A DNA stretch of 49,632 nt from Gammaproteobacteria bacterium (lineage in GTDB: Bacteria; Pseudomonadota; Gammaproteobacteria; Pseudomonadales; Azotimanducaceae): positions 1-49,632 of the forward strand of contig JAPOTD010000131.1 in assembly GCA_026709365.1 (NCBI GenBank), in the 5' to 3' direction. The notes beneath the pieces were generated by a model that saw only the letters and a list, made by a program, of their open reading frames with translations, made no database searches and was not told the origin of the DNA. A program made the translations under genes and the position numbers. Below, piece by piece: positions 43,111-49,632 of the stretch. Within the stretch, counting starts at the first letter, position 1. Each line of letters opens with the position of its first letter.

Positions 43111-44475
43111 TCAGCCTTCGGCAAGCGCTCCGCGCATGTGGGACTCCAGTGCCTGAACGGGTACCCGGACTTGGGCCATGCTGTCGCGGTCGCGCACCGT
43201 CACGGTGTCGTCCCCCTCCAGGGTCTGGAAGTCCACGGTGACGCACATCGGGGTGCCGACCTCGTCGTGGCGGCGGTAGCCCTTGCCAATGTTGCCGGTG
43301 TGTTCATAGAGGATGCGCCCCAGTCCCAAGCCCTGCAGCTGGCGCTTGATGGCCCGGGCCTTGGCCACAATGCCCTCGTGGTTGCGCTTCAAAGGCAGCA
43401 CGGCGGCCTTGATGGGCGCCAAGTGCGGCTTCAAGCGCAGCACCGTGCGCTGGCTGCCGTTGGGCAGCTGCTCCTGTTCGAACGCTTCGTTGATGATCGC
43501 CAGCAAGCCTCGGTCCACCCCCGCCGAGGGCTCGATGACGAACGGCACCCGCCACTCGCCGGTGGCCGTGTCCTGAATGGCCAATCGGGCGGTTGACTCG
43601 GTGTTTTCGGTCACTTCGGCGGTGAGGTTCAAATCGGCGGCGTTTTTGGAGTGGGCGCCCAAATCGAAGTCGGTGCGGTTGGCGATGCCCTCCAACTCCT
43701 CGACCCCGTGGGGATAGCGGTACATCAAGTCGAAGGTGGCCTTGGCGTAATGCGCCAGCTCGTCGGCGGGCACCTCATAAACCGACAGGGCCGAACGCGG
43801 CACCCCTTGGGCCTCCCACCAATCGAGCCGCGCTTCGAGCCAGCGCCGATGCCATGCCTCGTCCTCGCCCGGCGCCACGAAGAACTCCAGTTCCATCTGC
43901 TCGAACTCCCGGGTGCGGAAGACGAAGTTGCGCGGCGTGATTTCGTTGCGGAACGCCTTGCCGATCTGGGCGATGCCGAACGGCGGTCGGCGCGCAGTGG
44001 CGTCCACCACGTTCTTGAAGTTGGTGAAGATGCCTTGGGCGGTTTCCGGGCGCAGGTAGGCGAAGGCCGACCCGTCATCAACCGGTCCGACATTGGTTCT
44101 GAACATCAGGTTGAACGGGCGTGGCTCGGTCAGGTCCTTGGCCCCGCAGGCCGGGCAGGCATCGCCGATTTGGTCCGCCCGCCAGCGGCTTTTGCACTGG
44201 CGGCAGTCAACCAGCGGATCGGTGAACGTCTGCTCGTGGCCGGAGTGGCGCAGCACCTGGCGATGGGTGAGCAGTGCCGCGTCCAGGCCCTCAACGTCAT
44301 CGCGGTCATGGACCATCGCCCGCCACCAAGCGGCCTTGAGGTTGTTCTTCAACTCGACGCCCAGCGGCCCATAGTCGTAAAGCCCCTGCAAGCCGCCGTA
44401 GATGTCGCTCGACGGGAACACGAACCCGCGGCGCTTGCAGAGCGAGACCAGTTCGTCCATGGACTTTGCGGGCAC
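43111..44475 (-). CDS. glyS: Glycyl-tRNA synthetase, single-chain (alpha2) type
   Basis: 454 residues from GTG 44475, seven bases after AAGGAG; the ATG at 44460 lacks such a site. Class II motifs are present: motif 2 [20 protein letters not shown], motif 3 [14 protein letters not shown] zinc knuckle (CRQCKSRW...CPACG) and the glycine-site phrase [15 protein letters not shown] are also seen. The C-terminal anticodon-binding domain begins near [17 protein letters not shown]. The enzyme charges tRNA-Gly. This is the archaeal/eukaryal/Gram-positive alpha2 form, whereas most gammaproteobacteria use GlyQ plus GlyS. A TATAGT -10 on the minus strand lies at 44543-44538. Confidence 0.96.
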   Translation of the reverse strand: MPAKSMDELVSLCKRRGFVFPSSDIYGGLQGLYDYGPLGVELKNNLKAAWWRAMVHDRDDVEGLDAALLTHRQVLRHSGHEQTFTDPLVDCRQCKSRWRADQIGDACPACGAKDLTEPRPFNLMFRTNVGPVDDGSAFAYLRPETAQGIFTNFKNVVDATARRPPFGIAQIGKAFRNEITPRNFVFRTREFEQMELEFFVAPGEDEAWHRRWLEARLDWWEAQGVPRSALSVYEVPADELAHYAKATFDLMYRYPHGVEELEGIANRTDFDLGAHSKNAADLNLTAEVTENTESTARLAIQDTATGEWRVPFVIEPSAGVDRGLLAIINEAFEQEQLPNGSQRTVLRLKPHLAPIKAAVLPLKRNHEGIVAKARAIKRQLQGLGLGRILYEHTGNIGKGYRRHDEVGTPMCVTVDFQTLEGDDTVTVRDRDSMAQVRVPVQALESHMRGALAEG

Positions 44476-44604
44476 GGGGCATCTCCTTGGGGGCCAAGCG
44501 CGCAAGCGGGTATGCAGCGCCATGCGACAGGCCGCGCACTATAACCGATGCGCAAGGCGATCGCTGCGGCACCGCGCCGACCAACGAGCAAGCGCAGGCG
44601 CAAG

Positions 44605-44656
44605 ACCGCGACTGTGCGGGCTTAAGAAAACTTCGGAACCTGACCCATGCGACGGT
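44605..44656 (-). repeat. REP-like element tail, fragment E
   Basis: The stretch with GTGCGGGCTTAAGAAAAC and CGGAACCTGACCCATGCGAC matches the tail part of the minus-oriented REP-like copies (8041-8085 has CGCGGGCTCAGAAACGC and AGGAACCTGATCCACGAAC). The two hairpins are missing. It lies between the divergent glycyl-tRNA synthetase and DUF1499 genes. Confidence 0.45.
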
Positions 44657-44686
44657 GGCGGCTCCGAAACCTGAATGTGCCACATG

Positions 44687-44695
44687 TGCTATAAG
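44687..44695 (+). promoter_or_regulatory. Extended -10 promoter element of the DUF1499 gene
   Basis: TGCTATAAG fits the extended -10 pattern TG-n-TATAAT with one mismatch. No convincing -35 is seen, as is usual for extended -10 promoters. The start codon lies about 40 bases downstream. Confidence 0.4.
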
Positions 44696-44735
44696 TCGCC
44701 CCGGTTTGCCGCGCAAAGCGGTTAGGGAGAAGTCA

Positions 44736-45467
44736 ATGACAAATTGGTGGTCTAGAGCGGCTTTGCTCGGCGCTTCAGGAGCGGTTGCCCTGCTGATCAT
44801 TGGCCCCTTGGGCACGCGATTCGATCTGTGGGAGATGGGCCTCGGCTTTCAATTGCTGATGGTCGGCAGCGGCGTGGCCGCTGTGGTGGCCTTGGTCGCC
44901 ATCGTCGCGGTCACGCTAGCTTGGCGGCGGCGTCTTTGGGGGGACCTGGGCGCTGCCGCCCTTGGGTTGTTGATCTGCTTGGCGACTGTCGCCCACGTGA
45001 GCCTGCTGCGCCATGCCGCCATGACGATGCCGCGGATTCACAACATTTCCACCAACACCGACGACCCGCCGCAGTTCGTTGAGATCGTCGCCCTGCGCGG
45101 CGCCGGCTCCAATCCCTTGGAACTGGACGCCGAGACCGTCGCGCTCCTGCAAGCGGAGGTCTATCCTCACGTGATGCCGCTGGTGACGCAAGCGGCACCC
45201 GAGGCGGCATTCGCCGAGGCGCGCGCCGCGCTCAAGGACATGGGGATCGAAATCGTGGCCGAGCATCCCGAGCAAGGCTTGATAGAAGCCACCGACACCA
45301 CGTTTTGGTTCGGCTTCAAGGACGACGTCGCAATCCGTGTGCGGCCGCATGCCGAAGGGGCCTTGGTCGATGTGCGCAGCGTATCCCGAGTCGGGATAGG
45401 GGATCTCGGCGCCAACGCTGAGCGCATTGGCGAGATTTTGCGGCGCCTGTCGGGGGGCGGTCGGTGA
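44736..45467 (+). CDS. DUF1499 membrane protein
   Basis: 243 residues from ATG 44736, with AGGGAGA upstream. Three membrane segments (about 8-26, 38-60, 72-90) are followed by the DUF1499 domain: MPRIHNISTNTDDPPQFVEI and later ALKDMGIEIVAEHPEQGLIE, ATDTTFWFGFKDDVAIRVRP, VDVRSVSRVGIGDLGANAER. The family is common in proteobacteria and plants; its role is not established. The downstream LLM flavoprotein gene starts 22 bases later and is likely co-transcribed. Confidence 0.9.
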   Translation: MTNWWSRAALLGASGAVALLIIGPLGTRFDLWEMGLGFQLLMVGSGVAAVVALVAIVAVTLAWRRRLWGDLGAAALGLLICLATVAHVSLLRHAAMTMPRIHNISTNTDDPPQFVEIVALRGAGSNPLELDAETVALLQAEVYPHVMPLVTQAAPEAAFAEARAALKDMGIEIVAEHPEQGLIEATDTTFWFGFKDDVAIRVRPHAEGALVDVRSVSRVGIGDLGANAERIGEILRRLSGGGR

Positions 45468-45489
45468 GTCGGCTGACCGCGCGGCCGAA

Positions 45490-46413
45490 ATGACCGTCAG
45501 CGCCGGTCTCGGCATCGCCAACTTCCCGTTCGAGGACGCCAAGGGCTTCTGGCGTTGGGTGGATCTGTGCGACAGCGGCGGGGTGGACTCCATCTGGCAG
45601 AGCGACCGCCTGATCGGGCCGGACCCGAACCTTGAGTGCATGAGCGTCATGGCGGCCCTGGCCGGCGCCACCCAGCGGCTCAAGTTCGGGATGAACGTGG
45701 CCAGCCTGGGCCTGCGCGACCCGGTGCTGACCGCCAAGGCCTGCGCCACCATCGACGTGCTGAGCGAAGGACGGCTGCTGCCCGCCTTCGGCGTCGGCAG
45801 CAGCCGCTCCCGGGACTACGCCGCCACCGGCACTCCCACCCGTGGACGGGGCCAGCGCAGCGCCGAGGGCTTGGAAATTCTCTCGCGTCTTTGGCGCCAG
45901 GATTCGGTCACTTTCGCGGGCAAGCACTTCCAACTCTCCGAAGCGAGCATCGCGCCCAAGCCCGTGCAGCGGCCGCTGCCGCTCTGGGTCGGCGGCTCAG
46001 CGCCCCAAGCCATTGAGCGCACCGCCCGATGGGGCACGGGCTGGCAGGCGGGCATCGAATCGCCGGCGGAAGTCGAGCCAGTGATCGCGGCCATTAAGGC
46101 GCGCGCCGCCGAACTCGGCCGCCGGATCGACGAGGACCACTACGGCGCGGCCTTCGCCTTCCGCTTCGGGAGCGCCGACGAACCCATCGTCGTCCGCTAC
46201 TTGGAATTCCTGACCCAAAGGCTCGGCAAGCCCGCCGACGGCTTCCTGGCTGTCGGCGACCGTGAGGAGATCATGACGCTGCTGCAGCGCTTTCGCGACA
46301 CAGGCGTCCACAAGTTCATCCTGCGGCCCATCGCCCACGGCACCGAGGACTTCATCGACCAAACCCGCTTGCTGATTGAGCGGGTGCTGCCGGAGGTGGC
46401 GGGATTGGGCTAG
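45490..46413 (+). CDS. LLM-class flavin-dependent oxidoreductase
   Basis: 307 residues from ATG 45490. The luciferase-like monooxygenase barrel is evident in DLCDSGGVDSIWQSDRLIGP, TQRLKFGMNVASLGLRDPVL, ATIDVLSEGRLLPAFGVGSS, AEGLEILSRLWRQDSVTFAG, LPLWVGGSAPQAIERTARWG and FLAVGDREEIMTLLQRFRDTG. Such enzymes use reduced FMN or F420; the cofactor and substrate are not decidable from sequence. The stop TAG is part of a CTAG shared with a minus-strand frame ending at 46410. Confidence 0.9.
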   Translation: MTVSAGLGIANFPFEDAKGFWRWVDLCDSGGVDSIWQSDRLIGPDPNLECMSVMAALAGATQRLKFGMNVASLGLRDPVLTAKACATIDVLSEGRLLPAFGVGSSRSRDYAATGTPTRGRGQRSAEGLEILSRLWRQDSVTFAGKHFQLSEASIAPKPVQRPLPLWVGGSAPQAIERTARWGTGWQAGIESPAEVEPVIAAIKARAAELGRRIDEDHYGAAFAFRFGSADEPIVVRYLEFLTQRLGKPADGFLAVGDREEIMTLLQRFRDTGVHKFILRPIAHGTEDFIDQTRLLIERVLPEVAGLG

Positions 46414-46568
46414 TTCGCTTTTTTCTGCCGGCTGATCTCCGCCTGATCGATGCCATTTGGGATTTCGACTTCCCGACCAACGACTTCAGCAAGCGCTACG
46501 CCAAAAGGCACACGCCCTTCCAGTTCATCATGCGGTGCAGTGATAAACGGGCTGCGGCATCGCCGTCT
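46410..46568 (-). pseudogene. Possible 3' remnant of a minus-strand gene
   Basis: A 52-codon open frame without a start, reading PHDELEGRVPFGVALAEVV then GREVEIPNGIDQAEISRQKK and ending AN. Its stop shares CTAG with the LLM gene stop. The Ser/Thr/Ala-rich plus-strand frame opposite looks like its shadow. Just upstream in another phase is RLACLYALALSAFEDGDAAA, which may be the preceding part after a frameshift. The family is not recognised. The rest of 46569-46709 shows nothing clear. Confidence 0.35.
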
Positions 46569-46709
46569 TCAAATGCGGACAACGCCAACGCGTAGAGGCA
46601 AGCCAGCCGTTCGGTTGTCTCACTGGCTTGCAGATTGAGCCGCTGCGTTCGCTGGTAGGTGGCGCGTGGGATGATCTATGGCCAAAGGGCCACAGAGCAG
46701 GTCAACTGC

Positions 46710-48104
46710 TCAGGTTTCGATTAGCCTGCCGGCGTCAGCGCGAACGCGTTTTTCCGGATAGCAGGCGTAGAAGCCGGCGGCAATCAGGCACAGGCCGCCC
46801 GCAACCGGTCCGATCAGCAGCACCCCGAGCGGCTCCCCCGCGCTTCTGCCGTGGGCCGCCAGCAGGTAGCTCATCAGGGCCGCCGAGGCCGCGTGGACCC
46901 ACTTGGTCATCAGGCCTTGGACGCCGTAGTACATGGCTGACCGCCCAGCCCCCGTGCGCGCTTGGTCGAGATCGATCAACTGGCCGAGGATGACCGTCGG
47001 CAGAATCATGACGCCGGCAATCGCCAGCCCCTTGAGCGCGGACAGACCCACCACGACGGTCAGGTTCAAGACGTCATGGGCATCGCCGGGGGCGCTCGGC
47101 GTGAGCAGCCCGTAGGGCAAATGGGCCAACCCCAGGATCAGGATGGACAGCACCAAGGCCATCTTGGTGCCGATGCGGTCCACGACGCGCTGAATGAACG
47201 CGAAGCTGATCAGGATGCCGGGCAGCATGCTCAGGGAAAGCACCGCCGCGAATCCCTCGTCCCGGCCCAGGAGCACTCGGGCGAAGTAGGGTATGGCCGG
47301 CCCGATCAGGTGGATGCCCAGAGCGAAGATCACCTGTGCGAACAGGTAGGTGAGAAAGGGCGGGTTGTTGAGCGTGGCGCCCAGCGCCCGGCGCAGGTTC
47401 ATGGCGCTTGGCTGGTGGCGCAGCTCCCGTTCGCGCACCACCAACAGGGGACACAGGCAGAAAGCCAAGGAAACCACGCAGGAAATGACCACAACCCACT
47501 GCACCGCCGTGTTCGCATCCATGCCCAGCTCCCGGAACGCCTTGATGCCGGCCAGCCACAGGATCCCGTAGGCCATCGCGATGGAGCCGCCGACCACCGA
47601 GCGCAGCCGCATCAGCTCGACCCGCTCCGCCTCGGTGCTGGCCAGTTCCGGCAGCAAGGCATTGTAGGGCGCGACGTAAACCGTGAAAAAGACGTAGTAG
47701 AGGCAGAGCAGCACCGTCAGGTAGATGAAAACCTCATGGGTGCCGGGCTCTCCGGGCGGAAAGAACAGCAGTGCCGGGGTCACGGCCATCGGCACAACGC
47801 CAAAGGCCAGGAAAATCCGGCGGCGGCCGAACTTGGAGCGCGAACGATCCGAGTAGTGGCCCACCAGCGGGTCGGCGAGCGAGTCGATCGCGCCGCCGAT
47901 CAGCCGCGCCAGCCCGTAGGCGGTCAGCACGCCGAGGAAAATCTCCTCGGGAACCTGAACTTGAAGCCCTGCCCCGTCCGGCGGCAGGTAGTAGTAAATG
48001 CCGATGGAAACGACAATGGTTGAGGTGATCTGCCATCCGGGCGCGCCGAGCACGAACAACAGGCTGTCCCGAAGGTTCAAGTGCCCGGTCGGGTATCGTT
48101 TCAG
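46710..48104 (-). CDS. MFS transporter of the GPH (glycoside-pentoside-hexuronide) type
   Basis: 464 residues with about twelve membrane segments. GPH-type marks include SLADPLVGHYSDRSRSKFGRRR, PYNALLPELASTEAERVELM and GQLIDLDQARTGAGRSAMYYG. These symporters carry sugars or related organic solutes; the substrate is unknown. The frame's first usual start is TTG 48080, which has no ribosome binding site. CTG 48104 lies seven bases after a perfect GGAGG and gives an N-terminus LKRYPTGHLNLRDSLLFVLG, so it is preferred. It is divergent from a carotenoid oxygenase gene and may move a related compound. Confidence 0.85.
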   Translation of the reverse strand: MKRYPTGHLNLRDSLLFVLGAPGWQITSTIVVSIGIYYYLPPDGAGLQVQVPEEIFLGVLTAYGLARLIGGAIDSLADPLVGHYSDRSRSKFGRRRIFLAFGVVPMAVTPALLFFPPGEPGTHEVFIYLTVLLCLYYVFFTVYVAPYNALLPELASTEAERVELMRLRSVVGGSIAMAYGILWLAGIKAFRELGMDANTAVQWVVVISCVVSLAFCLCPLLVVRERELRHQPSAMNLRRALGATLNNPPFLTYLFAQVIFALGIHLIGPAIPYFARVLLGRDEGFAAVLSLSMLPGILISFAFIQRVVDRIGTKMALVLSILILGLAHLPYGLLTPSAPGDAHDVLNLTVVVGLSALKGLAIAGVMILPTVILGQLIDLDQARTGAGRSAMYYGVQGLMTKWVHAASAALMSYLLAAHGRSAGEPLGVLLIGPVAGGLCLIAAGFYACYPEKRVRADAGRLIET

Positions 48105-48117
48105 CGGCTTTCCTCCA

Positions 48118-48155
48118 GTTGTGCGGGCTCAGTTTCAAATTTCCTGCCCGGCGAA
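48118..48155 (-). repeat. Possible REP-like tail, fragment F
   Basis: GTTGTGCGGGCTCAGTTTCA resembles the outer end of the REP-like tail (GCGCGGGCTCAGAAAC in copy D). No hairpins are present. It sits between two divergent genes. The match is short. Confidence 0.3.
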
Positions 48156-48235
48156 CTATCATAGCCGCAATTGCCCTTGAGCCTTGGATCCGCTTTGGCC
48201 CGGGCTGGGCGCCAGAAGATTGGGAGATTCCAGCG

Positions 48236-49588
48236 ATGGCGGAAGTGATTGAGGACACGCCGATCCACCTGCGCGGCAATGGCCGCCCGATTAGCGAGGA
48301 GCGCACGCTTCGGCACCTGAAGGTGACCGGAACCATTCCCGCGGAACTCGATGGCCGTTTCGTGCGCAACGGGGCCAACCCCTTTACCGGGACGAGCAGC
48401 CACCCATTCCTCGGCGACGGCATGCTGCACGGAATCAGGATTCGCGACGGCCGCGCTGAGTGGTATCGCAACCGGTACGTGCAAACTCCGTTCATCGACA
48501 ATCCCGCAACCGATATTCTCGACCCCGCCGTGTTGATGGACATGAAGTCGTCAAAGGCGAACACCCATGTCATCGGCCATGCCGGCAAGATCCTCGCGCT
48601 TGAGGAAGGCCACTTTCCCTATGTGATCGACGGCGAACTCAGCACCTTGGGCCCAACCGACTTCAACGGCGTCCTGAACGGCTCATTCACCGCGCATCCG
48701 AAGGTCTGTCCGGTCACCGGCGAGCTGCTCGCCTTCGGCTACTCGGCCATGCCGCCCTACCTGCGCTACCTGCGCGTATCCGCGGATGGCCAATTGGTTC
48801 AGGTCGAGAACATCACGGTCGGCGGGCCGACCATGATGCACGACTTCAACATCACCCGGAACCACGTCGTGTTCATGGACCTGCCGGCGGTGTTCAACAT
48901 GGAATTGGCGATGAGCGGCGAATTGCCCATTCGCTGGGACGACGGCTACCCCGCCCGGTTGGGCGTAATGCCGCGCAACGGCGACGACGGTCAGGTGACT
49001 TGGTACGACATCAACCCCTGCTACGTCTTCCACCCCATGAATGCCTATGAGGACGGCGACGCCATCGTGCTCGACTTGGCCCGTTTCAGCCATATGTGGC
49101 GGGAATCCGCCATGGACTTTCCGCCGCCGGAACTGTGGCGGTTCACCATCGACACGGCCACCGGCAAGGTGCGCGAGGAGCAGGTGGATGACCGCAGCGC
49201 CGAATTCCCCCGCGTCGCCGACAGCGTCATCGGCCTCAAGCACCGCTACGGCTACATGATGAGCATGTCGGAATCGGGCATCCCCGCAGACCCGATGCAC
49301 GCCTCGGGCGCCATTTTGAAGTACGACCGGGAGACCGGGGCGCGTTCATCGGTGGAGTTCGGCCGGGGCCGCATCGGCGGCGAGGCGGTGTTCGCGCCCG
49401 CTGCCGACCCCAAGAGCGAGGACGACGGCTACCTGATGACGTTCGTTTACGATGCCCACCAGGACAGCAGCCGCTTCGTCATCATGGATGCCGCGACCAT
49501 GGACAACGAGCCGATCGCGTCGGTCGAGCTGCCCCGCATTCCGGATGGCTTCCACGGCAGCTGGATTCCGGCATCCGTCGCCGACTGA
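48236..49588 (+). CDS. Carotenoid cleavage oxygenase family protein
   Basis: 450 residues from ATG 48236, with GGGAG nine bases upstream. The seven-bladed propeller enzyme binds Fe(II) with four His, all visible: His154 (FTAHPKVCP), His202 (MMHDFNIT), His266 (YVFHPMNAYED) and His440 (GFHGSW). RFVRNGANPF and FLGDGMLHGIRI are the family N-terminal motifs. Members split carotenoids, apocarotenoids or stilbenes with O2; the bacterial branch includes lignostilbene dioxygenases, so the substrate is open. No carotenoid synthesis genes are in the window. It is divergent from the GPH transporter. Confidence 0.92.
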   Translation: MAEVIEDTPIHLRGNGRPISEERTLRHLKVTGTIPAELDGRFVRNGANPFTGTSSHPFLGDGMLHGIRIRDGRAEWYRNRYVQTPFIDNPATDILDPAVLMDMKSSKANTHVIGHAGKILALEEGHFPYVIDGELSTLGPTDFNGVLNGSFTAHPKVCPVTGELLAFGYSAMPPYLRYLRVSADGQLVQVENITVGGPTMMHDFNITRNHVVFMDLPAVFNMELAMSGELPIRWDDGYPARLGVMPRNGDDGQVTWYDINPCYVFHPMNAYEDGDAIVLDLARFSHMWRESAMDFPPPELWRFTIDTATGKVREEQVDDRSAEFPRVADSVIGLKHRYGYMMSMSESGIPADPMHASGAILKYDRETGARSSVEFGRGRIGGEAVFAPAADPKSEDDGYLMTFVYDAHQDSSRFVIMDAATMDNEPIASVELPRIPDGFHGSWIPASVAD

Positions 49589-49591
49589 GGC

Positions 49592-49632
49592 TCATCCCTT
49601 CAGGCTCCCCAGGAACTCCAAGGTCCGCTGGT
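49592..49632 (-). CDS. 3' end of a minus-strand gene cut by the window edge
   Basis: Twelve codons, RTLEFLGSLKG before a TGA, run off the end of the window. The ending is like that of alpha/beta hydrolases but far too short to identify. It would converge on the carotenoid oxygenase gene with three bases between stops. Confidence 0.3.
   Translation of the reverse strand, partial: QRTLEFLGSLKG

Noticed and set aside
42704-43246. 180-codon minus-strand frame spanning the RHH gene and the synthetase end
   Set aside because: It runs out of phase across two recognisable genes and is Arg/Pro/Gly-rich; a shadow frame.
46962-48023. A 353-codon plus-strand frame over the MFS gene
   Set aside because: Gln/His/Arg-rich translation with no hydrophobic or domain pattern; the minus-strand transporter explains the region.

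Overview
The window looks like a contiguous chromosomal piece of a GC-rich gammaproteobacterium from an uncultured or little-studied lineage. The evidence is the gene order ibaG(bolA-like)-murA-hisD, Gram-negative envelope genes (waaA, a TolC-family protein, yciB, a TonB-dependent receptor, a periplasmic HtrA/Deg protease), lipoprotein signal sequences and a tRNA with encoded CCA. An unusual trait for that class is a single-chain glycyl-tRNA synthetase instead of the GlyQ/GlyS pair. No rRNA, CRISPR array, complete IS element or prophage was seen.

Layout. 0.2-4.5 kb: yciB, an SH3 membrane protein, pdxJ (with a triplicated start region), a periplasmic cyclophilin, tRNA-Gly(CCC) and an HtrA-type protease. 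4.7-6.1 kb: a two-gene module of an unknown 353-residue protein coupled to a HicA/YcfA-like protein. 6.2-9.6 kb: zinc alcohol dehydrogenase, a beta-barrel outer-membrane protein with an odd leader, and an AI-2E/PerM permease. 9.7-14.6 kb: TonB-dependent receptor and lipoprotein amidohydrolase. 14.6-16.2 kb: a gene graveyard (orphan vapB with a 23-codon vapC stub, an internally deleted DsbA-like isomerase) and a Uma2 nuclease. 16.3-22.1 kb, minus strand: a likely operon of lipoprotein amidohydrolase, PuuA-like glutamine synthetase homologue and a primase-helicase-nuclease fusion resembling TOTE conflict proteins. It is divergent from a class III aminotransferase, with two tandem REP-like elements between them. 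24.6-26.4 kb: a tightly coupled three-gene MotA/TolQ/ExbB-like membrane module of unknown role. 26.5-30.4 kb: gpsA, tolC-like, waaA. 30.4-31.2 kb: an intact PIN/Phd-type toxin-antitoxin pair with a paired-palindrome operator. 31.4-33.4 kb: FAD oxidoreductase and aldo/keto reductase joined by a relay of stop-start codons. 34.3-36.6 kb: sbtA-sbtB-pyrD operon. 36.9-42.5 kb: ibaG, murA, hisD, a frameshifted small gene, a CoA-transferase family enzyme, a carboxymuconolactone decarboxylase family protein and an unknown protein. 42.6-49.6 kb: orphan RHH protein, glycyl-tRNA synthetase, DUF1499 protein, LLM flavoprotein, MFS transporter (probable CTG start) divergent from a carotenoid cleavage oxygenase.

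How the genes fit together. The aminotransferase, PuuA-like ligase and YtcJ-like amidohydrolase suggest amine or amide catabolism. The bicarbonate transporter with pyrD suggests bicarbonate supply for pyrimidine synthesis. The best candidates for undescribed biology are the primase-helicase-nuclease protein coupled to a metabolic gene, the three-gene ion-channel-like module, the HicA-like two-gene module and a dispersed double-hairpin repeat family. All functions are assigned from sequence reading alone, without database searches.
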